Source of the DNA: Ornithinicoccus hortensis
GTDB taxonomy: Bacteria > Actinomycetota > Actinomycetes > Actinomycetales > Dermatophilaceae
DNA: 64,000 nucleotides
Direction of reading: 5' to 3'
NCBI RefSeq assembly: GCF_006716185.1
Contig: NZ_VFOP01000001.1
Location: 620,001 to 684,000, forward strand
Under the pieces are notes generated by a model. It ran no database searches, had not been told where the DNA came from, and worked only from the letters and a program-made list of their open reading frames with translations. A program made the translations under genes and the position numbers. Every line of letters begins with the position of its first letter. Within the stretch, counting starts at the first letter, position 1. Shown here piece by piece: positions 34,367 through 42,595 of this stretch.

Positions 34367-34885
34367 ATGGACGGTCATTGCCACGTGGATTCCGAGATGG
34401 TGGAACTTGTCCAGAGCCGTCCGGCCGCATGGGCCCAGCGATTCCGGGGCTTGGCCTCAGAACTGCGTGAGCTTGTCGGGGCGGGGGTCAACATCGAACA
34501 CATCGGCTCAACGGCCGTGCCAGATCTGCCGTCCAAGGATGTCGTCGACATTCTGGTCGGCGTGGCGCCTGGCCAGATCCGATGTGTCAGCGACAGCCTG
34601 GTCGACGGAAGGTTCATCCTGGAGGGGCAGCGCGACGGGCATTCGTGGCTGACCCGGCGGGAGTCCGGCCGGCGGGTATGTGTCATCCACGTCGTGGAGA
34701 CCGACAGCAGACAGTGGGGTCGTCGGATCGCGTTTCGAGACCTGCTGCGCACGGACGCGGACGCCCGTGCCGAGTACCTACGGACCAAGCGAGCCGCCGA
34801 GGCGGGGACATCCAACTGGAACGACTACACGCAAGCCAAGACAGAAACGGTGCATCGGCTTCTCCTCCGCGCACGACCGACCTAG
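34367..34885 (+). CDS. GrpB-family (UPF0157) nucleotidyltransferase-like protein
   Basis: 172 residues. The signature VNIEHIGSTAVPDLPSKDVV and then DILVGV is that of the GrpB/UPF0157 family, a minimal nucleotidyltransferase fold; a late YLRTKRAAEAGTSNWNDYTQ helix is also typical. The biochemical activity is not established. TACGTT (34355-34360) ends 6 nt before the ATG, so the mRNA is probably leaderless. Lower GC than its neighbours places it in the accessory island, of which it is the only clearly intact cargo besides the antitoxin. Confidence 0.82.
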   Translation: MDGHCHVDSEMVELVQSRPAAWAQRFRGLASELRELVGAGVNIEHIGSTAVPDLPSKDVVDILVGVAPGQIRCVSDSLVDGRFILEGQRDGHSWLTRRESGRRVCVIHVVETDSRQWGRRIAFRDLLRTDADARAEYLRTKRAAEAGTSNWNDYTQAKTETVHRLLLRARPT

Positions 34886-34912
34886 CGGCTCTGGCCCCTG
34901 ACCGAGGACAGA

Positions 34913-34945
34913 CGAAGGGCCCCGCATCGTGCGCGGGGCCCTTCG
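34913..34945. terminator. Bidirectional terminator between grpB-like gene and cspA
   Basis: Perfect 13-bp arms CGAAGGGCCCCGC and GCGGGGCCCTTCG with a 7-nt loop, between two convergent genes. It is the strongest hairpin seen in the window and also marks the right end of the island. Confidence 0.85.
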
Positions 34946-34965
34946 TGTGTGTCGGTGGGGTCAGC

Positions 34966-35169
34966 TCAGAGGGGGCGGACCTTCTCGGCCTGCGGGCCCT
35001 TCTGGCCCTGGGTCACGTCGAACTCGACCTTCTGGCCCTCCTGGAGCTCGCGGTAGCCGGAGCTGTCGATGGCCGAGTAGTGGACGAAGACGTCAGCGCC
35101 CCCGCCGTCCTGCTCGATGAAACCGAAGCCCTTCTCGGAGTTGAACCACTTCACGGTGCCTGTAGCCAC
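34966..35169 (-). CDS. cspA: Cold shock protein (CspA family)
   Basis: 67 residues, full length. RNP1 is KGFGFIEQ and RNP2 VFVHYSAI; the start is [13 protein letters not shown]. It binds single-stranded RNA/DNA and melts RNA structure. The GTG at 35169 has AAAGGAT 12 nt upstream. A 161-bp leader region separates it from the next gene, with a TTGACC -35-like element on the minus strand (35301-35306), so a 5'-UTR of about 100-130 nt is likely, as usual for csp genes. Confidence 0.95.
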   Translation of the reverse strand: MATGTVKWFNSEKGFGFIEQDGGGADVFVHYSAIDSSGYRELQEGQKVEFDVTQGQKGPQAEKVRPL

Positions 35170-35330
35170 TGGTGTTGCCTATCCTTTGATCGTTTTCGGG
35201 GCCCACGTCTGCGGCGCCTCCGGACTACCGAGCGCGTCTTCACGGGGGCCCGGCCACCAGGGCGCGGATACCAACAGGAACACTGATACGGCTGAGTCCC
35301 GGTCAACGCTAGCACGGCCCGGCACCGGTT

Positions 35331-36080
35331 TCAGACCGCGAGGCTCCAGGCCAGCCCGCCGAAGAGCACTCCGAGCCCGTTGGTCGCCCAGTGCATGCCG
35401 ATGCTGGCGATGACGCTGCCGCTGCGCCGTCGGAGCTCGCCGGCGATCAGGCCCCCGGCGGCGGTGAACAGCACGGTGGCGGCGATCAGCGCCACCTTGG
35501 CGTGGCCGCCCAGGGCCTCGAAGGCCGCTCCGACAGAGGCGTTGCCGGTGGCCGAGGCCGCCGCGGGGAGCACGTGCCACAGCCCGAAGAGCAGCGAGGA
35601 TCCGAGGAGGACCTGCCACATCCGCGCGTGCCGGGACAGCATCCCCCACAGCACCGAGCGGAACGCGACCTCCTCCAGCAGCACGGTGCCGAGCGGGATG
35701 ACCACGAAGGCGGTGAGCAGGATGCCCGCCGGTGGCAGGTGGTAGCGCACGTCGAGGAAGGCCGTCCGGGTGCCGGGCAGGAGCACCCCGATCAGGTAGA
35801 TGACGGTCACGAGCGCGATGACGATCCCGCCCCAGCGGAGCCCGGCGGCATGGGTGCGTCGGGCCAGCCCGAGTTGGTGCCAGGTGAGTCCGGAGGCACG
35901 GGCGAAGAGGATGAGCGCCACGGCGCCGACGGGGCCCAGCCACAGCGAGTCCCAGCCCAGCAGGTGGTTGGCCAGGTTGATCCCGACCAGGCCGAGCACC
36001 ACGGTGATCGTGGCGGCGGGTGCGAACCGGGTCGTCGGTTCCGTCGCCGGGGTCGCGGTCCCCGGGGTCGCGTGGGTCAT
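35331..36080 (-). CDS. CPBP-family intramembrane metalloprotease
   Basis: About 249 residues with six to eight helices. The CPBP (Abi) motifs are LLEEVAFRSVLWG (EExxxR), FGLWHVLPAA (FxxxH) and IGMHWATNGLG (HxxxN-like), the glutamate/histidine active site of Rce1-like proteases. It may process a membrane or secreted peptide; the substrate is unknown. The start is uncertain: ATG 36080, or GTG 36083 or 36089; none has a clear Shine-Dalgarno. Its leader contains an intrinsic terminator (36139-36167) directly behind a strong promoter that overlaps the RAE of helR. Confidence 0.83.
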   Translation of the reverse strand: MTHATPGTATPATEPTTRFAPAATITVVLGLVGINLANHLLGWDSLWLGPVGAVALILFARASGLTWHQLGLARRTHAAGLRWGGIVIALVTVIYLIGVLLPGTRTAFLDVRYHLPPAGILLTAFVVIPLGTVLLEEVAFRSVLWGMLSRHARMWQVLLGSSLLFGLWHVLPAAASATGNASVGAAFEALGGHAKVALIAATVLFTAAGGLIAGELRRRSGSVIASIGMHWATNGLGVLFGGLAWSLAV

Positions 36081-36138
36081 CACGACCACTGTGCATCACC
36101 AACCTGGGTAGCGCCTGCGGACGAGGACGCCCGGCCAC

Positions 36139-36167
36139 AAAAAAGGAAGGGAGGACCGCTCCCTTCC
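36139..36167 (-). terminator. Intrinsic terminator on minus strand, in CPBP leader
   Basis: Read on the minus strand, arms GGAAGGGAG and CTCCCTTCC (9 bp, 5-nt loop CGGTC) are followed at once by six T. This is a textbook rho-independent terminator, rare in this genome. It begins almost at the predicted start of the transcript from the promoter at 36176-36204, so most RNA would be only about 30 nt long unless polymerase reads through into the protease gene. Confidence 0.8.
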
Positions 36168-36175
36168 ACTTCAAC

Positions 36176-36204
36176 GTTATAGCGCACCCGGGGGCTTGCG
36201 GCAA
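36176..36204 (-). promoter_or_regulatory. Strong sigma70-type promoter, minus strand, inside RAE
   Basis: -35 TTGCCG (36204-36199), exactly 17-bp spacer, -10 TATAAC (36181-36176). This is the best consensus match I found in the window. The -35 hexamer is one half of the RAE palindrome. The predicted start is near 36169, at the edge of the terminator hairpin. Confidence 0.65.
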
Positions 36205-36211
36205 GACCCCC
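36190..36211. promoter_or_regulatory. Rifamycin-associated element (RAE) palindrome
   Basis: GGGGCTTGCGGCAAGACCC at 36191-36209 differs at one base from the 19-bp RAE consensus as I remember it (GGGGCTTGCGGCAAG followed by N and CCC). The RAE lies upstream of rifamycin-inducible genes (helR, rph, iri, arr) in actinobacteria. Arms GGGGG/CCCCC and CTTGC/GCAAG surround a central G with one bulged A. On the plus strand TTGCGG (36196-36201) can act as -35 with GACAAT (36221-36226) as -10 for helR. Confidence 0.8.
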
Positions 36212-36234
36212 TGGAGCCCGGACAATCGTCGGCT

Positions 36235-38427
36235 GTGACGACCGAAGGGGGAGTGGAGCACACCGTGAAGAGCACGCCAACGAGGACCACGCCGGGCCGC
36301 GCCGGGAGGGTCTTCGACCTGCCGGACCACCTGGCGGCCAAGGCCGACCCTGCGCTGATCGCCGGGGACGAGGCCCATTTCGCCGCGATCGCGCGGAGCC
36401 TGGAGCACACCGTCGCCGACCTGTCCGACCGGCTCGACGCCGCACGGCTGGCACCCGCCGGCTCGGGGCAGACCGCGCTGGAGCGCGACCAGGAGGTGCA
36501 CCGCCTCACCGCCCGGCGCCGGACCCTGCTGCGGTTCGGGCTGGACCTGTGCCTGGGGCGCATGGTCGGGGAGGGGGATGCCGAGCCGGTCTACGTCGGG
36601 CGGCTCGGGCTCACCGACGAGGACGGTCGCCGGCTGATGATCGACTGGCGCACGCCCGCGGCCGAGCCGTTCTTCGGCGCGACCCACGGCAACCCGATGG
36701 GGCTGGTCAGTCGTCGCCGCTACCGGTGGACCGGGGGGCGCGTCAGCGACTACTGGGACGAGGTGTTCACCGAGGAGGGCCTGGAGCACCACGCGGCACT
36801 CGATGACCAGTCCGCCTTCATCGCCAGCCTCGGCGGCAGCAGGACCGCGCGGATGCGGGACGTGCTGGGCACCATCGCCGCCGACCAGGACGCGATCATC
36901 CGGGCCGGCTCGCGCGGCGCGCTCGTGGTCGACGGGGGCCCCGGCACGGGCAAGACGGTCGTGGCCCTGCACCGGACGGCATACCTGCTGTATGCCGACC
37001 CGCGACTGGGCGATCGCCGCGGCGGGGTGCTCTTCGTGGGCCCGCACGAGCCCTACCTCGCCTACGTCTCCGACGTGCTCCCGAGCCTGGGCGAGGAGGG
37101 GGTGCAGACCTGCACGGTGCGCGACCTGGTCGCGGAGGGCGCCGCCGCGGGGGTCGAGGCGGACCCGGATGTGGCGGCGCTGAAGGCGACCGGTCGGATG
37201 GTCGGCGCGATCGAGGCGGCGGTCCGCTTCTCCGAGGAGCCGCCGACCCGGGGGACGACCGTCTCCGCCGGTGAGGCGGACCTCTACGTCAGCGCCTCCG
37301 ACTGGGCCACGGCGTTCGACGCTGTCGACCCGGGGACACCGCACAACGAGGCGCACGACCAGATCCTGGAAGAGCTCGCCGAGCTGGTGGGCGAGTCCCC
37401 GGACGAGCGGGAGGCCCTGCTGCGGGACCCCGAACTCCGCGAGGCACTCGCCCGTGCCTGGCCGCTGATCGAGCCGGCCGACCTGGTGGGCGACCTCTGG
37501 TCGGTGCCCGCCTACCTGCGCCGGTGCGCTCCCTGGTTGAGCGCCGGGGAGGCCGGCCTGTTGCACCGGGAGGAACCACAGGCGTGGACGGTCGCCGACC
37601 TACCCCTGCTGGACGCGGCCCGCGACCGGCTGGGAGACCCGCAGGCGGCACGGCGTCGGCGCCAGCGGGCAGCGGCGCGCGCGGCCGAGCGGGCCCGGCG
37701 GCAGGACGTCATCGACCACCTCGTCGCCACCGACGACTCCGAGATGGCCGTCATGTCGATGTTGCGCCGGCCGGACCTGCAGGACGCGTTGGACGATGAC
37801 GACGTGGTCCGGGACGTCGACCCGGACCGGCTCGCCGGGCCCTTCGCCCACGTCGTCGTCGACGAGGCCCAGGAGCTGACCGACGCCGAGTGGCAGATGG
37901 TGTTGCGGCGGTGCCCGTCCGGCAGCCTCACCATCGTCGGGGACCGTGCCCAGGCCCGGCACGGCTTCGCCCAGACCTGGCAGGAACGGTTGGCGCAGGT
38001 CGGTCTGGACCGGGTGCGGATTGCCACCCTCGGCATCAACTACCGCACACCGGAGGAGGTCATGGAGGAGGCCGAGCCGGTCATCCGCGCCGTGCTGCCG
38101 GACGCAAACGTCCCGACCTCGGTGCGGCGCAGCGGCATACCGGTCCGTCACGGTGCCCACCGCGACCTGGAGGAGGCCCTGCGGGAGTGGGCGACCATCC
38201 ACCCCGAGGGCATCGCCTGCGTCGTCGGCGACCCCCAGGTGGCGGAACGGCCCCGGGTCCGGTCGTTGACGCCGGACCTGGTCAAGGGCCTGGAGTTCGA
38301 CCTCGTCGTCCTGGTCGACCCGGAGTCCTTCGGCCGCGGGTCCGGTGACCCGGTCGAGGGCGCGGTCGACCGCTACGTGGCGATGACGCGGGCCACCCAG
38401 CAGCTGGTCATCCTGACGAGCGGATGA
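36235..38427 (+). CDS. helR: HelD/HelR RNA polymerase-recycling, rifamycin-protection ATPase
   Basis: About 730 residues of the UvrD/Rep-like HelD family. The N-terminal coiled-coil arm (about 20-110) probes the RNA polymerase channels. Walker A is GGPGTGKTVVALHRTAYLL (about 234), Walker B VVVDEAQELTDAEW (about 541), and late motifs are LGINYRTPEEV, KGLEFDLVVLVD and YVAMTRATQQL. HelD proteins eject stalled polymerase from DNA. The HelR class also displaces rifamycin and gives resistance; assignment to HelR rests mainly on the RAE upstream. GTG 36235 is chosen for leaderless start 8 nt after GACAAT; GTG 36265 behind GGGGGAG is the alternative. Confidence 0.85.
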   Translation: MTTEGGVEHTVKSTPTRTTPGRAGRVFDLPDHLAAKADPALIAGDEAHFAAIARSLEHTVADLSDRLDAARLAPAGSGQTALERDQEVHRLTARRRTLLRFGLDLCLGRMVGEGDAEPVYVGRLGLTDEDGRRLMIDWRTPAAEPFFGATHGNPMGLVSRRRYRWTGGRVSDYWDEVFTEEGLEHHAALDDQSAFIASLGGSRTARMRDVLGTIAADQDAIIRAGSRGALVVDGGPGTGKTVVALHRTAYLLYADPRLGDRRGGVLFVGPHEPYLAYVSDVLPSLGEEGVQTCTVRDLVAEGAAAGVEADPDVAALKATGRMVGAIEAAVRFSEEPPTRGTTVSAGEADLYVSASDWATAFDAVDPGTPHNEAHDQILEELAELVGESPDEREALLRDPELREALARAWPLIEPADLVGDLWSVPAYLRRCAPWLSAGEAGLLHREEPQAWTVADLPLLDAARDRLGDPQAARRRRQRAAARAAERARRQDVIDHLVATDDSEMAVMSMLRRPDLQDALDDDDVVRDVDPDRLAGPFAHVVVDEAQELTDAEWQMVLRRCPSGSLTIVGDRAQARHGFAQTWQERLAQVGLDRVRIATLGINYRTPEEVMEEAEPVIRAVLPDANVPTSVRRSGIPVRHGAHRDLEEALREWATIHPEGIACVVGDPQVAERPRVRSLTPDLVKGLEFDLVVLVDPESFGRGSGDPVEGAVDRYVAMTRATQQLVILTSG

Positions 38428-38447
38428 GGCCGAGGACCACCGGGTCC

Positions 38448-38463
38448 GGGACCTTCGCCCCTA
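38448..38463. promoter_or_regulatory. DosR/DevR-like box
   Basis: GGGACCTTCGCCCCTA, 77 bp upstream of the alcohol dehydrogenase gene, closely matches the GGGAC-(N)-GTCCC/GGCCCT dormancy box bound by DosR-type regulators in actinobacteria. A following GTCCCC extends it. No DosR/DosS gene is in the window, so control would act in trans. This ADH type is often found among hypoxia/stress-regulated genes. Confidence 0.55.
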
Positions 38464-38540
38464 GTCCCCACGCGCCGGGTCGGCGAGCGTGGGTGGTGGA
38501 GGCACAGGGCGCTCCAACCCGAGACAACAGGAGTCACACC

Positions 38541-39593
38541 ATGAAGGCACTCGTCTTCCACGGACCCGGCGACAAGGCCTGGGAGGAGGTGCCGGACCCC
38601 GTCATCCAGGACGCCACGGACGCCATCGTGCGGATCGACACCACCACGATCTGCGGCACCGACCTGCACATCCTGAAGGGCGACGTGCCGGCGGTCACCG
38701 ATGGCCGGATCCTGGGCCACGAGGCGGTCGGGACCGTCACCGAGGTCGGGCCGGAGGTCAGCGGGGTCGCCGTCGGCGACCGGGTGATCGTCCCGGCGGT
38801 CACCAACTGCGGGGAGTGCAGCTACTGCACCGACGGTATGCCGGCCCACTGCCAGAGCGTGGGTGGTGTCGGCTGGATCTTCGGGCACCTCATCGACGGG
38901 CTACAGGCGGAGTTCGCTCGCGTCCCGTTCGCCGGGACCAGCCTGGTCAAGGTGCCCGAGGGGCTGAGCGACGAGCAGGTGCTTTTCCTCACCGACATCC
39001 TGCCGACCGGCTTCGAGCTGGGCGTCCTCAACGGCGACGTCGGTGAGGGCGACACCGTCGCGGTCATCGGCGCCGGTCCGATCGGGCTGGCCGCGATCAT
39101 GACCGCAGGGATGAAGGGCGCCTCCCGGATCATCGCGGTCGACGGGGACGAGTTCCGCCTGGAGGCCGCCCGCACGTTCGGCGCCACGGATACCATCCGG
39201 GCCGGGTCCGGTGACGTCGCCGCGCAGCTGAAGGAGATGAGCCCGGACGGGCTCGGGGTCCACGTCGCGGTGGAGGCGGTCGGGATCCCCGAGACCCTGG
39301 ACACCTGCTGGGCGGCGATCCGCCCCGGCGGCACGGTCGCCAACGTCGGGGTGCACGGCGCCCCGGTGGAGCTGCCCATCCAGGACCTGTGGATCCAGAA
39401 CATCACGCTGCGTACCGGCCTGGTGAGCGGCACCACGATCCCCGAGCTGCTCGCCGGCATCCAGAACGGCGAGATCGCCCCGGAGCGGTTCGCCACCCAC
39501 CGCTTCCCGCTCGACCAGATCATGGAGGCCTATGACGTCTTCGGCAACGCCGCCGAGCACCGGGCGCTGAAGGTCGTGCTCAGCGCCGGCTGA
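38541..39593 (+). CDS. Zinc-dependent alcohol dehydrogenase
   Basis: 350 residues, MDR superfamily. Catalytic zinc ligands are Cys in TTTICGTDLHIL, His-Glu in GRILGHEAVGTV and a later Asp/Cys; the structural-zinc lobe here is NCGECSYCTDGMPAHC. The NAD(P) site is VAVIGAGPIGLAAI. Members of this class oxidise alcohols or reduce aldehydes. CAGGAG ends 8 nt before the ATG. The DosR-like box upstream suggests use under oxygen limitation as an electron sink (inference). Confidence 0.9.
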   Translation: MKALVFHGPGDKAWEEVPDPVIQDATDAIVRIDTTTICGTDLHILKGDVPAVTDGRILGHEAVGTVTEVGPEVSGVAVGDRVIVPAVTNCGECSYCTDGMPAHCQSVGGVGWIFGHLIDGLQAEFARVPFAGTSLVKVPEGLSDEQVLFLTDILPTGFELGVLNGDVGEGDTVAVIGAGPIGLAAIMTAGMKGASRIIAVDGDEFRLEAARTFGATDTIRAGSGDVAAQLKEMSPDGLGVHVAVEAVGIPETLDTCWAAIRPGGTVANVGVHGAPVELPIQDLWIQNITLRTGLVSGTTIPELLAGIQNGEIAPERFATHRFPLDQIMEAYDVFGNAAEHRALKVVLSAG

Positions 39594-39597
39594 CCGG

Positions 39598-40503
39598 TCA
39601 GCGCGCTCCGGCCGCGCAGCGGACCAGCTCCCGGGCCGCGGGCAACGGCGCGGCCCCGCCCCGCCAGACGGCCCGGAGCGCGCGGGCCAGGTCGAGGCCG
39701 TCGACCTCGACGCGGACCAACCGCCCGGTGTCGACGGCCTCGCGGACCGCGTGCTCGGACAGCGCGGCCGGGGCGACGCCGGCCATGGCGGCGACCCGGA
39801 CGGCGGCGTTGCTCGCCAGCGACTGGGCGGGCTCGACTACGGTCAGTCCTGCCCCGTGACACACCTGCTCGAGGGCGTCCCGGGTGCCCGAGCCCGGCTC
39901 GCGGACCACGAGCGGGGTGGCCGCGAGCTCGGCAGCCGGCAACGGGTCGCGCAGCCGGGCCCACCGGTGGGCCGGGGTGACCACGACGACGAGCCGGTCG
40001 GTGCCGACCTGTCTGGCCCGGAGTCCCTTGGTGAGCGTCGCCGACTCGATGAAGCCCAGGTCCGCCGACCCGTCGAGCACCGCGGCGGAGACCTGGACCG
40101 AGTTCGCCACGGTCAACTCGACCTCGACGGCGCCGGGTGACTGGCGGTAGTCGGCCAGCCAACCCGGCACGAGGTACTCGGCCACGGTCTGGCTCGCCGC
40201 GACGCGGAGCCGGCCCCGCAGCGTCCCGGACAGCGCGTCGGTGCCGGCGACCAGCCGCTCGGTCGAGGAGATGACGTCCCGCGCCCACGCCACGACGAGG
40301 TCGCCCTCGGGGGTCAGCCGGGTGCCCTTGGGGGAGCGGACCAGTAGCGGCACCCCGCACCGACGCTCGTACCGGCGCAGCGCCCGACTGGCGTTGGGTT
40401 GGGTCATCCCGACGGCATCGGCGGCGGTGCCGATGCTGCCGCGGTCCTGCAGCGCCACGAGGAGCTGCAACACGACATACTGCGGCGGTTCCGTGCGGGG
40501 CAT
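39598..40503 (-). CDS. LysR-family transcriptional regulator
   Basis: 301 residues. The winged helix-turn-helix reads SIGTAADAVGMTQPNASRAL and RRYERRCGVPLLVRSPKGTR (about 20-65). The remainder is the periplasmic-binding-like effector domain, with RLRVAASQTVAEYLVPGWL at its start. AGGAG lies immediately before the ATG at 40503. It is divergent from the yeiH-type transporter across 63 bp, the common LysR arrangement, so it probably regulates that gene. Its stop lies 4 bp from the end of the ADH gene. Confidence 0.9.
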   Translation of the reverse strand: MPRTEPPQYVVLQLLVALQDRGSIGTAADAVGMTQPNASRALRRYERRCGVPLLVRSPKGTRLTPEGDLVVAWARDVISSTERLVAGTDALSGTLRGRLRVAASQTVAEYLVPGWLADYRQSPGAVEVELTVANSVQVSAAVLDGSADLGFIESATLTKGLRARQVGTDRLVVVVTPAHRWARLRDPLPAAELAATPLVVREPGSGTRDALEQVCHGAGLTVVEPAQSLASNAAVRVAAMAGVAPAALSEHAVREAVDTGRLVRVEVDGLDLARALRAVWRGGAAPLPAARELVRCAAGAR

Positions 40504-40566
40504 CTCCTGAGGATATGGCAGTGATGCGGGATCGGGGGCTAGCGCCCGGGCGCGCGGAGTTGTCTG

Positions 40567-41604
40567 ATGGTCCCCGTGCCCCGTTCTTCCTCCTCCGCCC
40601 CTACTGCCCGCCCCACGACCGCCCCGACCTCGGTGCTCCCCGGGATCGCCTTCTGCCTGTTCGCGGCGCTGCTCGCGCTGGGCGTGCAGCAGCTGCTGCC
40701 AGCGGTCAGCGCCCTGCTGGTGGCGATCCTGCTCGGGATCGTCACGGCCAACGTGGTCCGCCTGCCGGAGACCCTGCGACCGGGGATCGCGGTCTCGGCC
40801 AAGCGACTGCTCCGGCTGGGCATCGTGCTGCTCGGGCTCAGCCTGGCGCTGGACGACATCTTCGGTCTCGGCTGGCCGGTGCTGCTCGTGGTCGTCGCCG
40901 TCGTCACGCTCGGCCTGGTCGGCACCGTCGTCCTGGGCAGGCTCGTGGGGGTGGGGCGGGCCCAGTCCGTCCTGATCGCCGCCGGCTTCTCGATCTGCGG
41001 CGCGGCCGCGGTGGCCGCGGTGGAGGGCACGATCGAGCGGGAGGACGAGGAGGTCGCGAACGCGATCGGCCTCGTGGTCGTCTTCGGCACCGCGATGATC
41101 GGCCTGGCCCCCGCCGTGCTGGCCCTCACCGGCCTGGCGCCGGAGGTGCAGGGCCTGATCGCCGGCGGGGCGATCCACGAGGTGGCCCAGGTGGTGGCGG
41201 CCGGCGGCATCATCGGTGGGGGTGCGCTCGCCGTGGCCGTCGTGGTCAAGCTGGCGCGGGTGCTGATGCTGGCGCCCGTCATCCTGGTCCTCGGGCTGGT
41301 GGAGCGGCGCCGGACCGCGGGTGCCCCGGTGGCCGGGGCGGCGCGCCCTCCGCTCGTGCCGCTGTTCGTGGCCGGGTTCATCCTGGCGGCCTGCGTGCGG
41401 ACCTTTGTGCCGCTGCCCGACGTCGCCTTCGATGTCGCGAAGACGGCGCAGGTCATCCTCCTGTCGGCCGCCATGTTCGCGCTCGGGCTGGGGGTCTCGC
41501 TCGCGGCCTTCCGGCGGGCCGGGGTGCGGCCGATCCTGCTCGGGGCGCTGTCGACGACCCTGGTGGCCACGGTGGCCACGACCGGGATGCTCTGGGTCTC
41601 CTGA
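40567..41604 (+). CDS. YeiH-family (UPF0324) putative sulfate exporter
   Basis: 345 residues with about ten membrane helices. Family marks are LLVAILLGIVTANVV, KRLLRLGIVLLGLSLALDDI, FSICGAAAVAAVEG and GLIAGGAIHEVAQVVAAG, all typical of PF03601 (YeiH). It is proposed to export sulfite/sulfate-like anions, though direct evidence is limited. The divergent LysR regulator matches the YeiE-YeiH pairing in other bacteria. The ATG at 40567 has no clear Shine-Dalgarno. Confidence 0.85.
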   Translation: MVPVPRSSSSAPTARPTTAPTSVLPGIAFCLFAALLALGVQQLLPAVSALLVAILLGIVTANVVRLPETLRPGIAVSAKRLLRLGIVLLGLSLALDDIFGLGWPVLLVVVAVVTLGLVGTVVLGRLVGVGRAQSVLIAAGFSICGAAAVAAVEGTIEREDEEVANAIGLVVVFGTAMIGLAPAVLALTGLAPEVQGLIAGGAIHEVAQVVAAGGIIGGGALAVAVVVKLARVLMLAPVILVLGLVERRRTAGAPVAGAARPPLVPLFVAGFILAACVRTFVPLPDVAFDVAKTAQVILLSAAMFALGLGVSLAAFRRAGVRPILLGALSTTLVATVATTGMLWVS

Positions 41605-41623
41605 GCCGCGCCCGCTCGCAGGC

Positions 41624-42595
41624 TCAGCGATCCTCCCCGAGGGCGGCCGCGAACCGGCCCGCCACGGCGGCTACCGCCGCCCGCAGCTCTGCTCCGCCCT
41701 CGACGCGGAACGGGTAGGGCACCTGCGCGAGCCACTCCTGCGCATACATCGCCGGGTTGTTGGTGCTGCCGGTGAGCAGGCACCCCTCGGGCACCTCCTC
41801 CAGGACGCCCATCGGCGGACGGATCCAGGGGGCCACCTCGGCATACGGTGCGAGGAAGCGGACCCGGGTCTCCAGCGGCCAGCCGGTCGCGAGGTTCGCC
41901 TCCAGGGAGGCGACCGGGTCCAGGTCCGGCGGCGGCGCGAAGCTACGGCCCGTCTCCTGGACCCGCTCGATGCGGTCCACCCGGTAGGTCCGGACCGCGT
42001 CCGCGCGGTGGGAGTGGCACAGCAGGTACCACCGCCCGAACCGCACCACCACCGCCCACGGGTCGACCTCCGCCTGCCAGCTGCTGCCCGAGGCGCTCCG
42101 GTAGTCGACCACGATGCCCCGGCGGGCGGCCACGGCGGCGACGAGGGCGCTGGTGGTGGCCGGGTCCGGGCGGGAGGTATGCCGATCCGGCGCCGCCGAG
42201 GCGTGGGTCCAGAGGGCGACCGCCTGGTGCCCGACGCGGTCCGGCAGCGCCCGGATCACCTTGCCCAGGGCGGTGCCGATGAGGTCCTCCCCGTCGGTGG
42301 CCGACGGCCGGCCGTCCAGCACCGCCATCACCAGGCCCAGCGCCTCCTCCTGGGTGAACACCACGGGTGGCAGGCGGGTGCCGCGCCCGAGTCGGAACCC
42401 GCCGTGCGGTCCGCGGCTGGACTCCACCGGGATGCCGGCCTCGCGCAGGATGGCGACATAGCGGCGCGCGGCCCGCTCCGTCACGCCGAGGCGCTGGCCG
42501 AGCTCGGTGGCCGTGGTGCCCGGCCGTCGCTGCAGGATCTCCAGGGTCTTCAACGCCCGGGCCGTGGGGCTGGTCTCGGCAGGCACCCGACCCAC
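41624..42595 (-). CDS. YafY/PafC-type WYL-domain regulator
   Basis: About 323 residues: an N-terminal winged helix (ARALKTLEILQRRPGTTATE and ERAARRYVAILREAG), a middle WYL domain (about 145-225, VDYRSASGSSWQAEVDPWAV and RFGRWYLLCHSHRADAVRTY) and a WCX C-terminus. WYL regulators sense nucleic acid or small ligands. The start is uncertain: GTG 42595 or GTG 42586. It is divergent from the hydrolase gene, its likely target. The gap holds two direct CCGGAA copies. Confidence 0.85.
   Translation of the reverse strand: MGRVPAETSPTARALKTLEILQRRPGTTATELGQRLGVTERAARRYVAILREAGIPVESSRGPHGGFRLGRGTRLPPVVFTQEEALGLVMAVLDGRPSATDGEDLIGTALGKVIRALPDRVGHQAVALWTHASAAPDRHTSRPDPATTSALVAAVAARRGIVVDYRSASGSSWQAEVDPWAVVVRFGRWYLLCHSHRADAVRTYRVDRIERVQETGRSFAPPPDLDPVASLEANLATGWPLETRVRFLAPYAEVAPWIRPPMGVLEEVPEGCLLTGSTNNPAMYAQEWLAQVPYPFRVEGGAELRAAVAAVAGRFAAALGEDR

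Noticed and set aside
31375-34900. A full defence island around the AAA ATPase, toxin-antitoxin and GrpB-like genes
   Set aside because: No nuclease, effector or restriction genes are present, the toxin is broken, and the ATPase lies outside the low-GC segment.
36196-36234. TTG start of helR at 36196
   Set aside because: This codon is part of the RAE palindrome and would place the promoter inside the gene; GTG 36235 or 36265 fits better.
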